Shown: positions 33,830 through 35,858 of the stretch, in pieces
Numbering within the stretch: position 1 is the first letter of the stretch
Layout: each line of letters starts with the position of its first letter
Assembly: GCA_022821775.1 (NCBI GenBank)
Contig: JAJECY010000078.1
Location: 1-35,858, forward strand
DNA: 35,858 bases
Direction: 5' to 3'
Origin: Acidobacteriota bacterium
GTDB lineage: Bacteria; Acidobacteriota; Terriglobia; Versatilivoradales; Versatilivoraceae
The notes under the pieces: model-generated
Told to the model about the DNA's origin: nothing
What the model saw: only the letters and a program-made list of their open reading frames with translations
Database searches by the model: none
Made by a program: the position numbers and the translations under genes

Positions 33830-34903
33830 TCAGGAATCGGGGAGCCAGCGGCGGAAGTGCCGGAGCCAGTTGGCGTGGAAGATGTTGTCCAGGTCGACTT
33901 CGGAATATCCCCGCTCCGCCAGGAGGGGTCCCAGCTTCTGGAGGTCGGCGATGGTGTGGAAATCGGAAGGCATGTGGTTGAGTCCTCCCACGTCGCTTCC
34001 GATGGCGGAGTGGAGACTGTTCCCCGCCAACTGGCAGACATGGTCAATGTGGTCGGCTACGGCCGCCAGGGTGACATTTTCCGGCGAAGACTCCCCGTGA
34101 ACCCAACCGGGAACCAGCATCCAGGCGTCCAGAACCGAGCCGATCACCCCGGATCGCTCCAACAGAAGCCGAATCTGCTCGTCGGATAGCTGCCGGTCTC
34201 CGGGGACCAGGGCCCGGCAGTTGTTGTGGCTGGCGATCAGCGGTCCGGGGAAATGGTCCAGGGCTCCGAAGAAGCTCTCTTCCGCCAGGTGGGAAACGTC
34301 CAGAGTCATGCCGACCTCGGCCAATCGGGACAGCAGTTCCCGGCCTCGTCCGGTGAGAGGCCCCTCCACACCGGTGCCGGCCGCGTACTGGCCGTGGCCG
34401 AAGTGGGTGAGCATGACGCTGCGCAGGCCGTCCTCCCACCAGGACTCCAACTGATCGGGCCCCAGGATGGGATCGGCGCACTCCATCGAGACGATGATCC
34501 CCACGGGCAGGTCGGAGCCCGAGTCCTGCTCCCATCGCCTCCACTGCCGTTCCAGGTCCTTCCCGGTGCGTATCAGGGCGACTTCACCCATCTCCTCCAG
34601 CACCCGGTAGTAGGCCAACTGGCCCTGGGCGTTGGCGTAGGCCATGCTCTGGACGCCGAAGTCCAGATCGAGCCGGCTGACGGGCCTGGTCTTGCGGTTG
34701 ACACGGGCCGCCAGGGAGGACTGGCACACCGCTATCCTTCCCCGTCTCATGTCCGGCAGTCCGACCGCGCCCAGCCCCCGCTCCAGCGCGTCCGCCATTC
34801 CCTCCTCGCGCCGGTTGCTGACCGACGCCGGCTCGGTCATGTCCCGGTTGTGGGCCAGGGCGAACAGGGCCAGGTCCAGGTGCCCGTCAAAGATCGGTCT
34901 CAC
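33830..34903 (-). CDS. Membrane dipeptidase (M19 family)
   Basis: A 357-residue zinc dipeptidase of the renal-dipeptidase family. Metal-site segments in order: DGHLD near the N-terminus, the Glu in VSMECADP, the His in LDVSHLAEE, the His in IASHNNCRAL and GSDVGGLNHMP. The last one is GSDFDG in the usual enzymes. It likely hydrolyses a dipeptide or related amide in the cytoplasm or periplasm; no signal peptide is visible. Start is GTG 34903 with GGAGAGGAG 8 nt upstream. It is convergent with the toxin gene, 24 nt away. Confidence 0.9.
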   Translation of the reverse strand: MRPIFDGHLDLALFALAHNRDMTEPASVSNRREEGMADALERGLGAVGLPDMRRGRIAVCQSSLAARVNRKTRPVSRLDLDFGVQSMAYANAQGQLAYYRVLEEMGEVALIRTGKDLERQWRRWEQDSGSDLPVGIIVSMECADPILGPDQLESWWEDGLRSVMLTHFGHGQYAAGTGVEGPLTGRGRELLSRLAEVGMTLDVSHLAEESFFGALDHFPGPLIASHNNCRALVPGDRQLSDEQIRLLLERSGVIGSVLDAWMLVPGWVHGESSPENVTLAAVADHIDHVCQLAGNSLHSAIGSDVGGLNHMPSDFHTIADLQKLGPLLAERGYSEVDLDNIFHANWLRHFRRWLPDS

Positions 34904-35120
34904 TGGGGAACTCCTCTCCCGGCCCCTGCCTTCGCCGATTGCGGCGGCGTCCGGGAGCCCGCCAAGGGGTCATCCCGCCGTCGGCTCCCGGGCACATACC
35001 GGCATGGGGGCGACAGCACTCTGAAACGGGAGGCTGCCTCAAGGACAGCCCAGGTGAATCGGGGGAACGGTGTGGGATTCAAGTGAGGGCAAACCGGCGC
35101 CTGAGCGCCCGCCCCGAGAG

Positions 35121-35858
35121 CTACTCGGCTTTTCGTGATCCCTGCTGGAGTTCCTCGGGAAAGCTTTCGCCGAGCGCCTGTCCGGTCGCCTGGGTTTCCG
35201 AGGCGTTTTCCAGGTACTCCTGAACGTCAGTCCTGGCTTCTTCGTCGCTGACCGCTCTGGCGCTGAGCGAAATTCGGCGGTTGTCGAGGTCCATGCCCAG
35301 CATCTTCACCACGATTTCTTCCCCGGGCTGGTAGTTGGACACGGAGGCCCGCCCAGGTGTTTCCGGCAGTTCGGAAACATGCACCAGGCCTTCAACTCCC
35401 TCGGCCACTTCCACAAACAATCCGAAGTCGGCCGTGCGGGTCACAATCCCCTGAAGAACGGCATCCACCTCGGTGCTGCGGGCAAAAGCCTCCCAGGGAT
35501 GCTCGGTTACCTGCTTCAGGCTCATGGACATCTTCCGATTGGACGGGTCCAGCTTGGTCACCAAGGCGTCGATGACGTCATTGACGTTCAGAACCTGGTC
35601 CGCGTGGGACAACCGCCGGGTCCAGGAAATCTCGGAGATCGGCAACAACCCCTGGATGCCGGTTTCGAGCTCGACAAATGCGCCAAAGTGCTCCAGTTTC
35701 TTGACGGTTCCGGTAATGATGGTGCCTTCCGGAAAGAGTGCGGCGGCATCGCGCCAAGGATCGTCTTCGGCTTTTCGGAAACCCAGGGAGATCCGGCATC
35801 TCTCCTGATCGTATTTGAGGACCGCTACCTCGATGTGATCTCCGACCTTGAAGAGTTG
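35121..35858 (-). CDS. rpsA: 30S ribosomal protein S1, C-terminal part (runs off window)
   Basis: An open 246-codon C-terminal fragment with at least two complete S1 (OB-fold) RNA-binding domains and part of another upstream. The domain starting near GTIITGTVKKLEHFGAFVELETG and the one at AVLQGIVTRTADFGLFVEVAEG both follow the S1 pattern, each ending with a WEAF/LSARA-type segment. Together with the linker KLDPSNRKMSMSLKQ this is typical of ribosomal protein S1, which binds mRNA on the small ribosomal subunit. The C-terminus ends in a short, Glu/Gln-rich tail. The N-terminal domains and the promoter lie beyond the window. Confidence 0.85.
   Translation of the reverse strand, partial: QLFKVGDHIEVAVLKYDQERCRISLGFRKAEDDPWRDAAALFPEGTIITGTVKKLEHFGAFVELETGIQGLLPISEISWTRRLSHADQVLNVNDVIDALVTKLDPSNRKMSMSLKQVTEHPWEAFARSTEVDAVLQGIVTRTADFGLFVEVAEGVEGLVHVSELPETPGRASVSNYQPGEEIVVKMLGMDLDNRRISLSARAVSDEEARTDVQEYLENASETQATGQALGESFPEELQQGSRKAE

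Noticed and set aside
34951-34991. CCGGGAGCC / GGCTCCCGG inverted repeat as terminator
   Set aside because: The loop is long (23 nt) and there is no T-tract on either strand, so no termination role can be supported.

Overview
This 35.9-kb, GC-rich window carries about 28 genes on both strands. It looks like the chromosome of a Gram-negative bacterium, most likely an acidobacterium or close relative. The support is lpxD (lipid A synthesis), an S55-type GMSGSP protease next to a large secreted beta-propeller protein, a PQQ-type propeller protein, and short dispersed repeats in the gaps. The phylum is inferred from gene content; no rRNA or tRNA gene was seen to confirm it.

Layout. 1-864: the 5' part of a group II intron (minus strand, maturase cut by the window edge) abuts exactly a 94-bp inverted-repeat structure. 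905-7009: degenerate M24/creatinase-fold protein, Hsp20 chaperone with promoter and terminator, secreted PQQ-like propeller protein, class IV aminotransferase and an NAD-dependent epimerase. Two 150-bp copies of one palindromic repeat (2619-2767, 7133-7282) lie in the gaps. 7447-16509: fused trehalose-6-phosphate synthase/phosphatase, an SPFH/prohibitin protein, then a plus-strand run of Ldh-family dehydrogenase, cysteine desulfurase, mnmA, a histone-deacetylase-like hydrolase and a secreted protein. Desulfurase plus MnmA form a sulfur relay to tRNA.

16550-26881: a minus-strand S55 protease / propeller / trmL operon, mobA, then a second minus-strand group (mutY, thioredoxin, zinc-ribbon protein, ArnT-like glycosyltransferase, HicB-like 60-residue protein). 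Just upstream of mutY is an 858-bp IS4-type element whose transposase has lost its centre.

27041-30608: the most unusual block. A secreted von Willebrand A (VWA) protein and a secreted SUMF1/FGE-fold protein with a duplicated helical N-terminus lie in tandem, divergent from a membrane-anchored protein with 11-residue coiled-coil repeats. The VWA mRNA would start with an 18-bp hairpin six to seven bases after the AUG, and its single DNA mismatch becomes a G-U pair only in the mRNA strand.

30808-35858: lpxD, a small zincin metallopeptidase, a methyltransferase, a YefM/YoeB-like toxin-antitoxin pair with a palindromic operator, an M19 dipeptidase, and the 3' part of the ribosomal protein S1 gene running off the end. 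No CRISPR array was found.
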